Assembly (NCBI GenBank): GCA_025350915.1 | Contig: JANXWX010000114.1 | Coordinates: 1 to 43,369, forward strand | Reading direction: 5' to 3' | Origin: Nitrosomonadales bacterium | GTDB taxonomy: Bacteria > Pseudomonadota > Gammaproteobacteria > Burkholderiales > Gallionellaceae | Length of the DNA: 43,369 nucleotides | The notes under the pieces: generated by a model | Database searches by the model: none | The model's input: the letters and a program-made list of their open reading frames with translations, nothing else | What the model was told of the DNA's origin: nothing | Made by a program: the position numbers and the translations under genes | Part shown: positions 24,852 through 32,754 of the stretch, piece after piece | Layout: each line of letters opens with the position of its first letter | Position numbering within the stretch: position 1 is the stretch's first letter

Positions 24852-25134
24852 CTACTCTCCCGCCCAACACAAAAGCAGATACTTGCCTGCCTTCTATTAT
24901 ACTAATTCTTGCACTGACTTCAGCGAGGGTGAGTTTATATGAATGTGCCAAACGATAGGCAATACCAATCAAAATATATTCGTTTTAGAACGCTGCGTTT
25001 GAAAATAATTATCTTAACTATTTCTCCATTAAAACAAGATGGTTCAAGAGCATCTATTCATCAGTCCAACTTTCCAGTACCATCTCCAACACTACTTTTT
25101 CGCCTATTGTAAAGTCGGCATTGCTTCCAACATC

Positions 25135-25169
25135 AAAAAAATAAAATGCTGCATCAAACTGGCAGCATT
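25135..25169 (-). terminator. orphan intrinsic terminator on the minus strand
   Basis: AATGCTGC (25145-25152) and GCAGCATT (25162-25169) form a perfect 8-bp stem with a 9-base loop. On the minus strand it is followed by TTTATTTTTTT. No complete minus-strand gene ends just upstream of it. It may be a remnant of a lost gene or shield the HDOD locus from transcription. Elsewhere in 24852-25187 I see no gene. Confidence 0.6.
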
Positions 25170-25198
25170 AGTTGATTAATAACCTTAATGCCGTACCC

Positions 25199-25218
25199 AA
25201 GTACTGAATCAAGTACTT
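25199..25218. promoter_or_regulatory. dyad upstream of merR-like gene, probable MerR operator
   Basis: AAGTACT-GAATCA-AGTACTT is a perfect 7-6-7 inverted repeat, 26 bp before the ATG at 25245. It would fall inside the coding region if the earlier ATG at 25188 were used, which supports the later start. GTAC-containing dyads are typical of mercury-type MerR operators. Confidence 0.5.
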
Positions 25219-25244
25219 TTATTGTTAACGACACTTCTCTGCCG

Positions 25245-25652
25245 ATGAAAACAAAAAATGTAAACTTCTTAACGATAGGAGAACTGGCCAAATCAGCTGA
25301 TGTACACATTGAAACGATCCGTTTTTATCAGCGCAGAGGCCTTCTTGCCGAGCCCAAGAAGCCTATGGGCGGTATCAGGCATTATGGTGAAGCTGACTCT
25401 GCGCGAATTCGTTTTATCAAATCTGCCCAAAGGCTGGGCTTCAACCTTGATGAAGTACAGCAATTATTATCACTGGACGATGGCACCCAATGTCATGAAG
25501 CCAGTAAAATTGCGCAGCAGAAATTAGTTGAGGTTCGTGACAAGCTGGCCGATTTACAGCACATCGAAACAACACTGACTAAATTACTGCATGAATGCGG
25601 TCAGGGAGACGGCAAAATTTGCTGCCCTATCATTAATTCGCTTCAGGGATAA
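25245..25652 (+). CDS. MerR-family regulator, mercury type
   Basis: 135 residues. MerR helix-turn-helix: LTIGELAKSADVHIETIRFYQRRGLL, then GGIRHYGEADSARIRFIKSAQRLGFNLDEVQQLL. The three cysteines that bind Hg(II) in MerR are present: Cys83 (DGTQCHEA), Cys118 (HECGQ) and Cys126/127 (GKICCPIINSLQG). No merTPA genes are in the window; instead a PagP-like outer-membrane gene follows 3 bp after the stop. So it is an orphan metal-responsive regulator, or it responds to another thiophilic metal. An alternative ATG at 25188 exists but would include the operator dyad. No clear ribosome binding site was seen at either start. Confidence 0.82.
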   Translation: MKTKNVNFLTIGELAKSADVHIETIRFYQRRGLLAEPKKPMGGIRHYGEADSARIRFIKSAQRLGFNLDEVQQLLSLDDGTQCHEASKIAQQKLVEVRDKLADLQHIETTLTKLLHECGQGDGKICCPIINSLQG

Positions 25653-25655
25653 TAA

Positions 25656-26174
25656 TTGTTCGCTATCAAAATAAAAATCGGCTGGAATTCCATTCTGGGC
25701 ATAGTCATCTTCCTGGTTGTCTGCCCTGCAAAAGCTGAAGATATCGAAAACAGCGCGACTCAAGCAATCAATGTCAAACCACTTGAAGAGCTTTGGCTTA
25801 ACGCTGGTTTTTATTCTTATCACTTTGAACGTGATAAGAATCTTGATGACAACAATATCGGCCTGGGTGCTGAGTACCGCTACTCTTCCGTAAACTCGGT
25901 TACGGCTGGCAGATTTCATAACAGCGACAGGCAAATATCCAGTTACACAGCCTGGCTTTTTCAACCGTATCGCTGGGGAAACATACGCCTGGGTTTATTG
26001 CTTGGGGTGATTAACGGTTATCCCAAAGCGAATAATGGTGGCTGGTTTCCGCTGGCATTACCTGTTGCCAGTTTTGAATATAAGTACGTCGGCTTTAACT
26101 TCACTGCCGTCCCGGCCTATCAGGATATGTTGCATGGCTCGTTGTCGCTACAGTTAAAATTAAAAGTTTATTAA
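25656..26174 (+). CDS. PagP-like outer-membrane protein
   Basis: 172 residues starting with TTG at 25656, eight bases after AGGGA. A signal peptide (GWNSILGIVIFLVVCPAKAED) leads into a small beta-barrel-like protein: LWLNAGFYSYHFERDKNLDDN, GLGAEYRYSSVNSVTAGRFHNS, and SLSLQLKLKVY at the end. The N-terminal SYHFERDK and GAEYR blocks recall the PagP-like group annotated as lipid A acylation/outer-membrane proteins; the PagP family transfers palmitate to lipid A. The match is by eye and moderate. It follows the merR-like gene by 3 bp, so the two are probably co-transcribed, which is unusual for MerR. It is convergent with batD. Confidence 0.6.
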   Translation: MFAIKIKIGWNSILGIVIFLVVCPAKAEDIENSATQAINVKPLEELWLNAGFYSYHFERDKNLDDNNIGLGAEYRYSSVNSVTAGRFHNSDRQISSYTAWLFQPYRWGNIRLGLLLGVINGYPKANNGGWFPLALPVASFEYKYVGFNFTAVPAYQDMLHGSLSLQLKLKVY

Positions 26175-26192
26175 CTGCCACACCAATGGAAA

Positions 26193-27743
26193 TTATTTTC
26201 CACTTGTCACTGGCTGACGAAATAGGGTTCGCAACAAGGTTTGAATTTCTGTTGGGTGGGCACTCGTTTTTTTGAGAGCAATTTTTCTCAGATATTGAGC
26301 GAAGTCAGCTGCTAACGGGGTCACGTTAATATCTGTAATTTCCTCACCATACTGTACACTGTTCAATACTGTTACCAGCTCAACAAGGCGCTTATCAACC
26401 GTATACTTTTGCTGCAGCCATTCCAACCATTGCCGCAATGTAGGGTGAGGTCGCAAAACAACATCACCATAAAATTGCAGCAAACTTGCACTTAACCCAT
26501 CCATGGTTTTGGAAATTTCAATCGCACGCAAACATTGACGCTGGCGCCGGATATTCCGCATTTTTTTAAAACCCTGATATCCCGCAATCACTAATCCGGC
26601 AAACACCAGCAAGACAAGTGCGATCAAGCCTATACGCTGCCACACGGGATCAAACACGTCGACCGTAGCACCCGGAAGCAGCACAGACTGTATCATTCCG
26701 CGTTCAGGATCGTAATAGGGCAGATTTATGTCAGGCAGGGTCAACTTGCCTGTACGCAAAGGAACCAAGGGCAGCGTGACCCGTAAAAGTTGCGCGGCGG
26801 TAGTGGCGCGATTATTCGCATCCGCGCTAATCTCAGGCGGATAAAAACGAATCGATTCGTTGCTGTGCAGTACAGACAGCAGCTTGCTTATCCCCTCCGC
26901 ACTTAGTCCGGTAGCGCTCACGCTAAACGCCCAATTTATCGGCCGGTTGAGCGCCAGTTCTGCAGGCAGGGGCTCCAGTATCACTTCAGGCTTGTCGATG
27001 GGTACATGTACCGGCAAGTAGGCCGGTACTGGCGCTGCATCTAATTTAACAGCGGCAACCGGGTAGCGCAGTCGTACACCAAATTTAAACGCATCCAGCA
27101 TCGGGAATGAAATTTTCAGCTTGCCGTCACGCAGCGGCATCAACGACCACGCGTACCGGTGTATTGTATATCTGACGCCTGCAATACTTTCCTCACGCTG
27201 TGTTTCTGCCAGCCGGTGCTGATACAACCCTGTCGCCTCAAGTTCTGGCGGTGCAGTCCACTGCCGGCTGCCATCGTCCAAAATCTCCAATGTCAGTGTG
27301 AAAGCCTGGCGCACAACGGGATTCGAGGTGTCTATCACGGTTTTGAAAGTTACCTGTGGTGTTTGCTTGCCTGCTTCTCCGATGGCGATCTCCAATGCCC
27401 TGCTTTGCTTTCCGTGAAAGCTCAACGCGGGTAAACGCAATTTTCCTGAGTGCAGTGGATACAAAGTCAGCGACATCGTTTCTATTTTTAGCGCACGTCC
27501 TTTTAACTTTTGTGTCTGCACGTTGCTACTGACGCTAAAAATATTAAAGTCCTGTTTAAGCTTGTCCATATTCATACTGCTCAAGGACTCGGGGAAGTCG
27601 ATAGCTTTAAATTCAACCAGCACAGGCTCACCCGGCAGGCTGGTTGTTTTGCCCACTTTTACCTGCAACTGTGGTGCAGCCAATGTAAAGCCGGAACAAA
27701 TCAGGCACACCAAAAACAGTGACAGTGACAATCTGCTTACCAC
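26193..27743 (-). CDS. batD: BatD-family oxygen-tolerance protein
   Basis: 516 residues. Signal peptide (LSLSLFLVCLICSGFTLAAP), a long periplasmic beta-rich region (VKVGKTTSLPGEPVLVEFKAIDF, repeated SLTLYPLHSGKLRLPALSF and VTLPLVPLRTGKLTLPDINLPYYDP blocks), then one TM helix (IGLIALVLLVFAGLVIAGY) and a basic cytoplasmic tail. This is the BatD/oxygen-tolerance layout, where repeated immunoglobulin-like domains sit outside the membrane. It is the last gene of the MoxR-Bat operon and overlaps the upstream batB/C gene, starting with GTG at 27743. Its role is envelope stress or protein quality control in the Bat system, known in outline only. Confidence 0.88.
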   Translation of the reverse strand: MVSRLSLSLFLVCLICSGFTLAAPQLQVKVGKTTSLPGEPVLVEFKAIDFPESLSSMNMDKLKQDFNIFSVSSNVQTQKLKGRALKIETMSLTLYPLHSGKLRLPALSFHGKQSRALEIAIGEAGKQTPQVTFKTVIDTSNPVVRQAFTLTLEILDDGSRQWTAPPELEATGLYQHRLAETQREESIAGVRYTIHRYAWSLMPLRDGKLKISFPMLDAFKFGVRLRYPVAAVKLDAAPVPAYLPVHVPIDKPEVILEPLPAELALNRPINWAFSVSATGLSAEGISKLLSVLHSNESIRFYPPEISADANNRATTAAQLLRVTLPLVPLRTGKLTLPDINLPYYDPERGMIQSVLLPGATVDVFDPVWQRIGLIALVLLVFAGLVIAGYQGFKKMRNIRRQRQCLRAIEISKTMDGLSASLLQFYGDVVLRPHPTLRQWLEWLQQKYTVDKRLVELVTVLNSVQYGEEITDINVTPLAADFAQYLRKIALKKTSAHPTEIQTLLRTLFRQPVTSGK

Positions 27744-29542
27744 GGCGACATCTCTACAGTCGGCACATATTCTCTTGCTGCCTCAATCTTGATCAGCGAT
27801 TTATGCAAAGGCACGGGGTTGTCTATCGCCAATTCCAGTTTCTTCAATGCGGCACGATACGTCATATCGCGTTCAAGCTGCGAACCGGCAGCACTGCTTA
27901 ACGCTGACTTACTGCCAGAAGCCAACAGAGCTTTTTCTGTTTCAGCCAGATCGCTACCGGCACGCAAGGCGCTATTATTCTTGTCATCGCTCGTATCCAT
28001 AGCCAACGACTGATCAGCGGCATCGACACCCATCGCACCGCCGATTTCACGACCGCGCCGCCCTAAAATTCCCTGTGATTTTTTATCAACTTTGCCGAGC
28101 TGTGCCAGTATTCCGGCAGTCAAAGCCAGATTGGCCCTGGCGTTATTGTTATCCGGCGCATAACGAAGTACACCCATAAACGCATCCGCAGCAGCGCGAT
28201 ACCCCGCTGCCATAAAATAACTGTTGCCGAGATTGAACAAAGCCTGCTCACGCTGCCGGTCATTGCGTGCGTCAAGCAAGGCATTGCTGTATTGCTTGAT
28301 CGCATATTGATAATCCTTGCGCCGGTATGCAGCGGCGCCCTCACCCATACGCCCGCCATACCCTGCTTGCTCGCCGTATAAAGTTTGCGCCTGCGTGTAA
28401 TTTTTGTTGCGATAGGCGGCATAGGCATCGGCTTCCGCTGCAATTACTTCATGCACATCGCTCGTTGCAAGCAGCACACCAACAAGCATGGCGATAGCCA
28501 AAGGTTGCATTTTTTTCAATCTGAACGGAATGGTTATCCACACAAATGACAACAATGCGGGCAGTAAAAACAGGGCATACATTTCCTGCCAGGCTTGCAC
28601 ATTTTCTGTGGAAGGTTTGCCACCGGGCAGCGTCAACAAGCCACTATCATACAGGCTGCGCCAGTCGCCCTCACCATCTTCAACCTGAACAAATTTACCA
28701 CCGGTCTTGCTGGCCAATTCGCTGAACCCGGCCTGATCCATGCTACTGATGACCTCCACCCCTTCATCCACCAACAGGCTGCCATTTTCCTGGGGGATGG
28801 TAGAGCCCGCCGCAGTACCTACACCCAAAATAAGCAGTTTGATGCCGGCTGTCTTGAGCTTGTCTGCTGCCTCCCATGCGGCCGCACCCGCAGGGCCTGA
28901 CAGTGCGCCGGCCTCGGCATCGGTCAGCAATAGGATGGCGCGGCTGGCAGATTTTTGCTGGGGTAGCTGTCGTATCGCCAGCTCAAGTGCCGTGCCGATT
29001 GCGGTGCCGGGTGTGTCAAACAAACCGGGCTCGGCAATATTCAGGTAATAACGCAATGCGTTGTAATCGCGGCTCAAGGGCATGACCAAGCCTGCACTAC
29101 CGGAGAAGGCGATTAAGCCCAATCTCTCACCCTGCAATCTTGGCAGCAAATCAAGCAATTCCAGTTTGGCTCGCTGCAGCCGTTGCGGCGAGATATCCCG
29201 TGCCTGCATCGATGGCGACACGTCCAGCAAAACCATGACATCCATTTCATGCCGTTGCATTTCCGGTTTTGTATTGTCAACGGCCACCAATGGTAGCCGC
29301 GGCCCGGCAGCGGCACAGGCCAGCAGCAACCATGCGGCCATACTCAGCAGGCCCTTCCATCTGGACTGATATCTTCCCTCGCTGCCGCGCACCGCCCATG
29401 CCAGCAAATGGGCATCGGCATAGCGCAACACCTGGTTGCGGCGCAACGTGAGCAACAGTGCCATTAACAGAGGTTGCAGCGCCAGCAACGTCCACCACGG
29501 GTGCGACCACTCCAGGTTTGATAGCATGCTCCAGTTCATCAT
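27737..29542 (-). CDS. BatB-BatC fusion: VWA domain plus TPR repeats
   Basis: 601 residues from the ATG at 29542, which overlaps the batA stop (ATGA). N-terminal TM helices (15-35, 63-80), then a von Willebrand A domain with an intact MIDAS start DVSPS (107-111) and a LLLTDAEAGA block. A further TM region at about 315-365 (ALFLLPALLSFVWITIPF) is followed by a TPR region (AYRNKNYTQAQTLYGEQAG, GAAAYRRKDYQYAIKQYSNAL, ALFNLGNSYFMAAGYRAAADAFMGVL) and a charged tail. In Bacteroides the BatB and BatC parts are separate genes; the fusion is common in proteobacteria. It likely forms a membrane complex with BatA. Confidence 0.88.
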   Translation of the reverse strand: MMNWSMLSNLEWSHPWWTLLALQPLLMALLLTLRRNQVLRYADAHLLAWAVRGSEGRYQSRWKGLLSMAAWLLLACAAAGPRLPLVAVDNTKPEMQRHEMDVMVLLDVSPSMQARDISPQRLQRAKLELLDLLPRLQGERLGLIAFSGSAGLVMPLSRDYNALRYYLNIAEPGLFDTPGTAIGTALELAIRQLPQQKSASRAILLLTDAEAGALSGPAGAAAWEAADKLKTAGIKLLILGVGTAAGSTIPQENGSLLVDEGVEVISSMDQAGFSELASKTGGKFVQVEDGEGDWRSLYDSGLLTLPGGKPSTENVQAWQEMYALFLLPALLSFVWITIPFRLKKMQPLAIAMLVGVLLATSDVHEVIAAEADAYAAYRNKNYTQAQTLYGEQAGYGGRMGEGAAAYRRKDYQYAIKQYSNALLDARNDRQREQALFNLGNSYFMAAGYRAAADAFMGVLRYAPDNNNARANLALTAGILAQLGKVDKKSQGILGRRGREIGGAMGVDAADQSLAMDTSDDKNNSALRAGSDLAETEKALLASGSKSALSSAAGSQLERDMTYRAALKKLELAIDNPVPLHKSLIKIEAAREYVPTVEMSPW

Positions 29543-30528
29543 GCGGCCATCCTGCGTATCTGTAAAAGCCGCGCCAGGGTAAACAAACAACACGCCAGCA
29601 ACAGGGCTGCACCATACCACTCATCAACATGGCGTCGGGTGGAAGGCCGAATGATTGTCTGCTCCAGCTTGCCGATATCCTCCACCACACTTTGCAGTGA
29701 GCCGCTATTGTCGGCACGGTAGTAGCGGCCTCCCGTGAGGGCAGCGATCTGTTGCATATCAGGCTCGGCTTGTTGATTCGGTTTGGCTGGTGCGCGTCCC
29801 CCGGCAAACATATCGCTGCCTACCTGCACCGTATAAATCGCCACACCCATGCGTTTGGCGAGCTCAACTGCTTCGGTCGGCGTCAGGCCTCCCGCATTGT
29901 TATCGGTATTGTCGCTGAACAGGATCAGCGCGGGTCGCAGGGCCTGACGTTCGCGCAATTGCTTGAGAGCCAGGCCTATCGCATCACCCATCGCGGTGTT
30001 ATCACCGGCAATGCCGACCTGTATTTGCTGAACCATGCCGGTGACCAGATCATGGTCAAAGCTGGGCGGCACCATGGTGGCGGCCGTGCTGCCAAACACA
30101 ATAACGCCAAAGCGATCACCCTGCCGTGCCTCCACAAATCGGCTCACCACGCCTTTCAATACCGCAAGTCGATCGATGCGCTGGCCCTTCAATTCAAAGT
30201 CCTCTATGCTCATGGTTTTGGAAGTATCGATCAGCATCACGATCTCACGCCCTTCCGGTTTTTCCGGAATCAGCTCGCCGATTTGTTGCGGCTGTGCCAG
30301 CGCCAGCGCCAGACAACTCAAGCCGGCACCATTCAATATTTGGTACCAGCGGGATGTGGTAGCCGGCAAATCCTTTTCTTCAGGCAAGGGGCTGAGATCG
30401 GGATGGATAAGCAATATGCTTGTCGTGCCTGCATCCTCTTCAACGCCCTGTTTTCGTTCAACGTGCCACAATGCAGCCAGCAGAATAGGCACCAGCAGCA
30501 ACCAGGCGGGATGGACGAATTGCCACAT
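29539..30528 (-). CDS. batA: BatA-like VWA-domain membrane protein
   Basis: 329 residues from the ATG at 30528, directly after the TauE stop. An N-terminal TM helix (PAWLLLVPILLAALW), then a VWA domain: MLIDTSKTMS holds the MIDAS motif (DTSKT, with Thr replacing the third-position Ser), and PALILFSDNTDNNAGG and GRYYRADN follow. A C-terminal TM segment (WYGAALLLACCLFTLARLL) closes the protein. A GTG at 30564 is an alternative start with poor support. The four-base overlap with batB/C indicates coupled translation. The MIDAS substitution is conservative and probably still binds metal. Confidence 0.88.
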   Translation of the reverse strand: MWQFVHPAWLLLVPILLAALWHVERKQGVEEDAGTTSILLIHPDLSPLPEEKDLPATTSRWYQILNGAGLSCLALALAQPQQIGELIPEKPEGREIVMLIDTSKTMSIEDFELKGQRIDRLAVLKGVVSRFVEARQGDRFGVIVFGSTAATMVPPSFDHDLVTGMVQQIQVGIAGDNTAMGDAIGLALKQLRERQALRPALILFSDNTDNNAGGLTPTEAVELAKRMGVAIYTVQVGSDMFAGGRAPAKPNQQAEPDMQQIAALTGGRYYRADNSGSLQSVVEDIGKLEQTIIRPSTRRHVDEWYGAALLLACCLFTLARLLQIRRMAA

Positions 30529-30530
30529 GC

Positions 30531-31286
30531 TTAGTGCACCGCCATTTGCGAGATCTGGCTCCACAAACCCAGCACACTGATCACCGCCACGCCACCACCC
30601 ATCCAGCGCTTGAACGCAACATCATTCCGGCTGATTGCATTATGTGCCTTCAACCCGGTGTAATGACCGATAGCGGCAATCGGCAACAGACTTAGTGCCA
30701 GTAAAAAATGCAGGTCGACTTTCAATATCACAAAGGTACTCATTTTTATACTGACCAATACAAACCATAAAACAAACAGCGTGTCGCGCAGTTGCTCCTT
30801 GCGCACCTTGCGCATAAATACGGCAACCATCAAAGGTGCGCCCGTTAGCGACGTACCCGCGATATAACCGCCCAGCACCAACAGTATTTTATCTACCCAG
30901 TCATGATGACTCTCGATCACATAATTCAAAAACCAGATGACGCCATAAAACAGCGTGATCGAATAAATAAAAATATTGAGCCAGGAGGCAGGCAGGCTCA
31001 CCAGCCCTATCACCCCAACAATAGCTGGCGGCACGATATAGACTGAGGCATAACGCAGATATCTCCAGTCAACGTTATTGAGACGTGTAAACAAGGTCAG
31101 GCCGGAAAAAAACAGCAAATGCACGCTGATGATGGGCAGCCAGAACAGCGGCTGGTTGCTGATAAACAGCAACAAAGGCAAGCCCAGCGCGGCGCCGCCA
31201 AAGCCCAGACCGGTGCGGACGAAACCGGTCCACACAAACAGCAGGGCAATCAGGATAATTTGATACAGACTAAAATCAAGCAGCAT
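30531..31286 (-). CDS. TauE/SafE-family membrane exporter inside the Bat operon
   Basis: 251 residues, about seven to eight TM helices with the family's two-glycine-block pattern: GFVRTGLGFGGAALGLPLLLF near the N-terminus and LVLGGYIAGTSLTGAPLMVAVFM in the second half. TauE/SafE proteins are proposed exporters of sulfite, sulfoacetate or other organosulfur anions. It lies 25 bp after the DUF4381 gene and ends 3 bases before batA, so it is within the MoxR-Bat transcription unit. Substrate is unknown. No clear Shine-Dalgarno is seen at the ATG (31286). Confidence 0.88.
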   Translation of the reverse strand: MLLDFSLYQIILIALLFVWTGFVRTGLGFGGAALGLPLLLFISNQPLFWLPIISVHLLFFSGLTLFTRLNNVDWRYLRYASVYIVPPAIVGVIGLVSLPASWLNIFIYSITLFYGVIWFLNYVIESHHDWVDKILLVLGGYIAGTSLTGAPLMVAVFMRKVRKEQLRDTLFVLWFVLVSIKMSTFVILKVDLHFLLALSLLPIAAIGHYTGLKAHNAISRNDVAFKRWMGGGVAVISVLGLWSQISQMAVH

Positions 31287-31311
31287 ATTTCATGTTAGTA
31301 ATTAAAAATGA

Positions 31312-31761
31312 TCATCGACAATAGCGCCGCAGCCAGATCTCTATCTGTGCCGCCGCAATGTTTATCTGGGTAACAGTCAAGGCTTCACCCGACCGGTAAC
31401 GCAGCGCGTCAAGATGTTGCATAAACACCGACCACAGTTGCCTGTCTTTCTGTGCAAAAAATTCGGGCGCCTGCTTGGGTAATTGTTGTGCCAACTTTAA
31501 GCCCTGGCGTAATTCTTGGGTTAACAGAACCAGGCCATCGGACAGCGGCATCTCCCCACCCACAATCCGTTGATGCAATTTTTGAAAGCGTTTAACCGCA
31601 CGATACGCCGGCCACTTCTTTTTCCATAGCATCAGCAACACAACAATCAACAGCAGCAAGAGTGCAAGTGATGCGGCAAGCCAGAGTGCGTTAGTTGCCA
31701 CAGCAACAGCAGGGACTGCAGGTTCAATAATGTCGATCAGGCTGCTGGCAGATTCATTCAT
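31312..31761 (-). CDS. DUF4381-type membrane protein of the Bat operon
   Basis: About 149 residues from the ATG at 31761. A short periplasmic N-terminus, one TM helix (NALWLAASLALLLLLIVVLLMLW), then a basic cytoplasmic helical region (KKKWPAYRAVKRFQKLHQRI...TQINIAAAQIEIWLRRYC). This matches the small DUF4381 protein usually found between DUF58 and BatA genes. The start overlaps the DUF58 stop by eight bases; ATGs at 31767 and upstream are also possible. Function is unknown. It is likely a structural component of the Bat membrane complex. Confidence 0.75.
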   Translation of the reverse strand: MNESASSLIDIIEPAVPAVAVATNALWLAASLALLLLLIVVLLMLWKKKWPAYRAVKRFQKLHQRIVGGEMPLSDGLVLLTQELRQGLKLAQQLPKQAPEFFAQKDRQLWSVFMQHLDALRYRSGEALTVTQINIAAAQIEIWLRRYCR

Positions 31762-32740
31762 AGCCATAAACTCTGGCAAACAGATTATATATATCGCCAT
31801 CCGTACTGCAGCGATGCACATTCACGCCGATGCGCTTGAACAGTTCGTGTTGCCGCATATGCAAGGCTTCTGCCTGCTTGCCGAAGATACTGCGTACCTG
31901 CTGGCTACCCGTGTCCAGCCAGCGGGTTTTATTTGTCGCGACATCAAAGAAACGCATCATGCCCACATTGGGCAGCGTTACTTCTGCATTGTCGATAACC
32001 TGCAAGGCAAGCAAACTATGATGTGCAGCCAGGCGCATCAATACCGGCAAGTCTTGCTCGTGCAATTGTGAAAAATCACTGATCAACACCAGACGGGTTC
32101 CGCGCGGCAGCAAATCATCCAGTTCGCGCAACACTTCGGAAAATGTACGCGCCTCTGCATGCGTGTCTTCAAGCAAGGGAGGACAGGCTGCAAGCGCGGC
32201 CTGCACCAGTTGCGTTGCGCCCTCTTCGCCATTGCGGCAGGGCAAACTGAAACCGCCGGGCTGCCACATCGTGCCGCCTATACAGGTGTTGGCCGGCATT
32301 GCCGCAAAAGCAAACAACGCGGCAATACGCGCGGCAACCGTCACTTTAAGTTGCTTGCGTGTGCCAAAGCGCATGCTGGCACCGCGATCCACCACGATAT
32401 GCAAAGGGGGCTGGTGTTCTTCGCGATACACTTTTAGGTACGGTTTGCCGGTGCGTGCAGTAGTGCGCCAATCCATATCGCGCATTTCATCGCCATGCTG
32501 ATAGGGACGCACCTCTTCAAAATCAAGACCGCGGCCGAGATAGACAGAACGGTAATTTCCTGCCTGCCGATAGTGCACATCTTTGGTTTGCTGATGTGCC
32601 AGGTTCATAGCCTGCACATGGCTGATAATTTCACTGAGTTCATCATCATTCAAAAGCGGCGCATGCACCCGCTCGGCCCAACCAGTTGCCTGGGCAGGAA
32701 GCAGCCGTGAAGCCATGCTACGAAGACGATTTAACATCAT
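31754..32740 (-). CDS. DUF58 domain protein (VWA-like) of the MoxR operon
   Basis: 328 residues, soluble. The DUF58 signature is clear: GNYRSVYLGRGLDFEEVRPYQHGDEMRDMDWRTTARTGKPYLKVYREE. It is followed by a VWA-like region starting HIVVDRGASMRF, where DRGAS replaces the MIDAS DxSxS with a changed first serine, and RLVLISDFSQL later. Such proteins almost always follow a MoxR ATPase and may be its substrate or adaptor. It lies 14 bp after moxR, and two adjacent ATGs (32740, 32737) mark the start. Confidence 0.9.
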   Translation of the reverse strand: MMLNRLRSMASRLLPAQATGWAERVHAPLLNDDELSEIISHVQAMNLAHQQTKDVHYRQAGNYRSVYLGRGLDFEEVRPYQHGDEMRDMDWRTTARTGKPYLKVYREEHQPPLHIVVDRGASMRFGTRKQLKVTVAARIAALFAFAAMPANTCIGGTMWQPGGFSLPCRNGEEGATQLVQAALAACPPLLEDTHAEARTFSEVLRELDDLLPRGTRLVLISDFSQLHEQDLPVLMRLAAHHSLLALQVIDNAEVTLPNVGMMRFFDVATNKTRWLDTGSQQVRSIFGKQAEALHMRQHELFKRIGVNVHRCSTDGDIYNLFARVYGYE

Positions 32741-32754
32741 GAGGTAAGTCTCAA

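Noticed and set aside
25188-25244. The earlier ATG as start of the merR-like gene
   Set aside because: The extra 19 residues (MPYPSTESSTFI...) are not MerR-like and would place the 7-6-7 operator dyad inside the gene.
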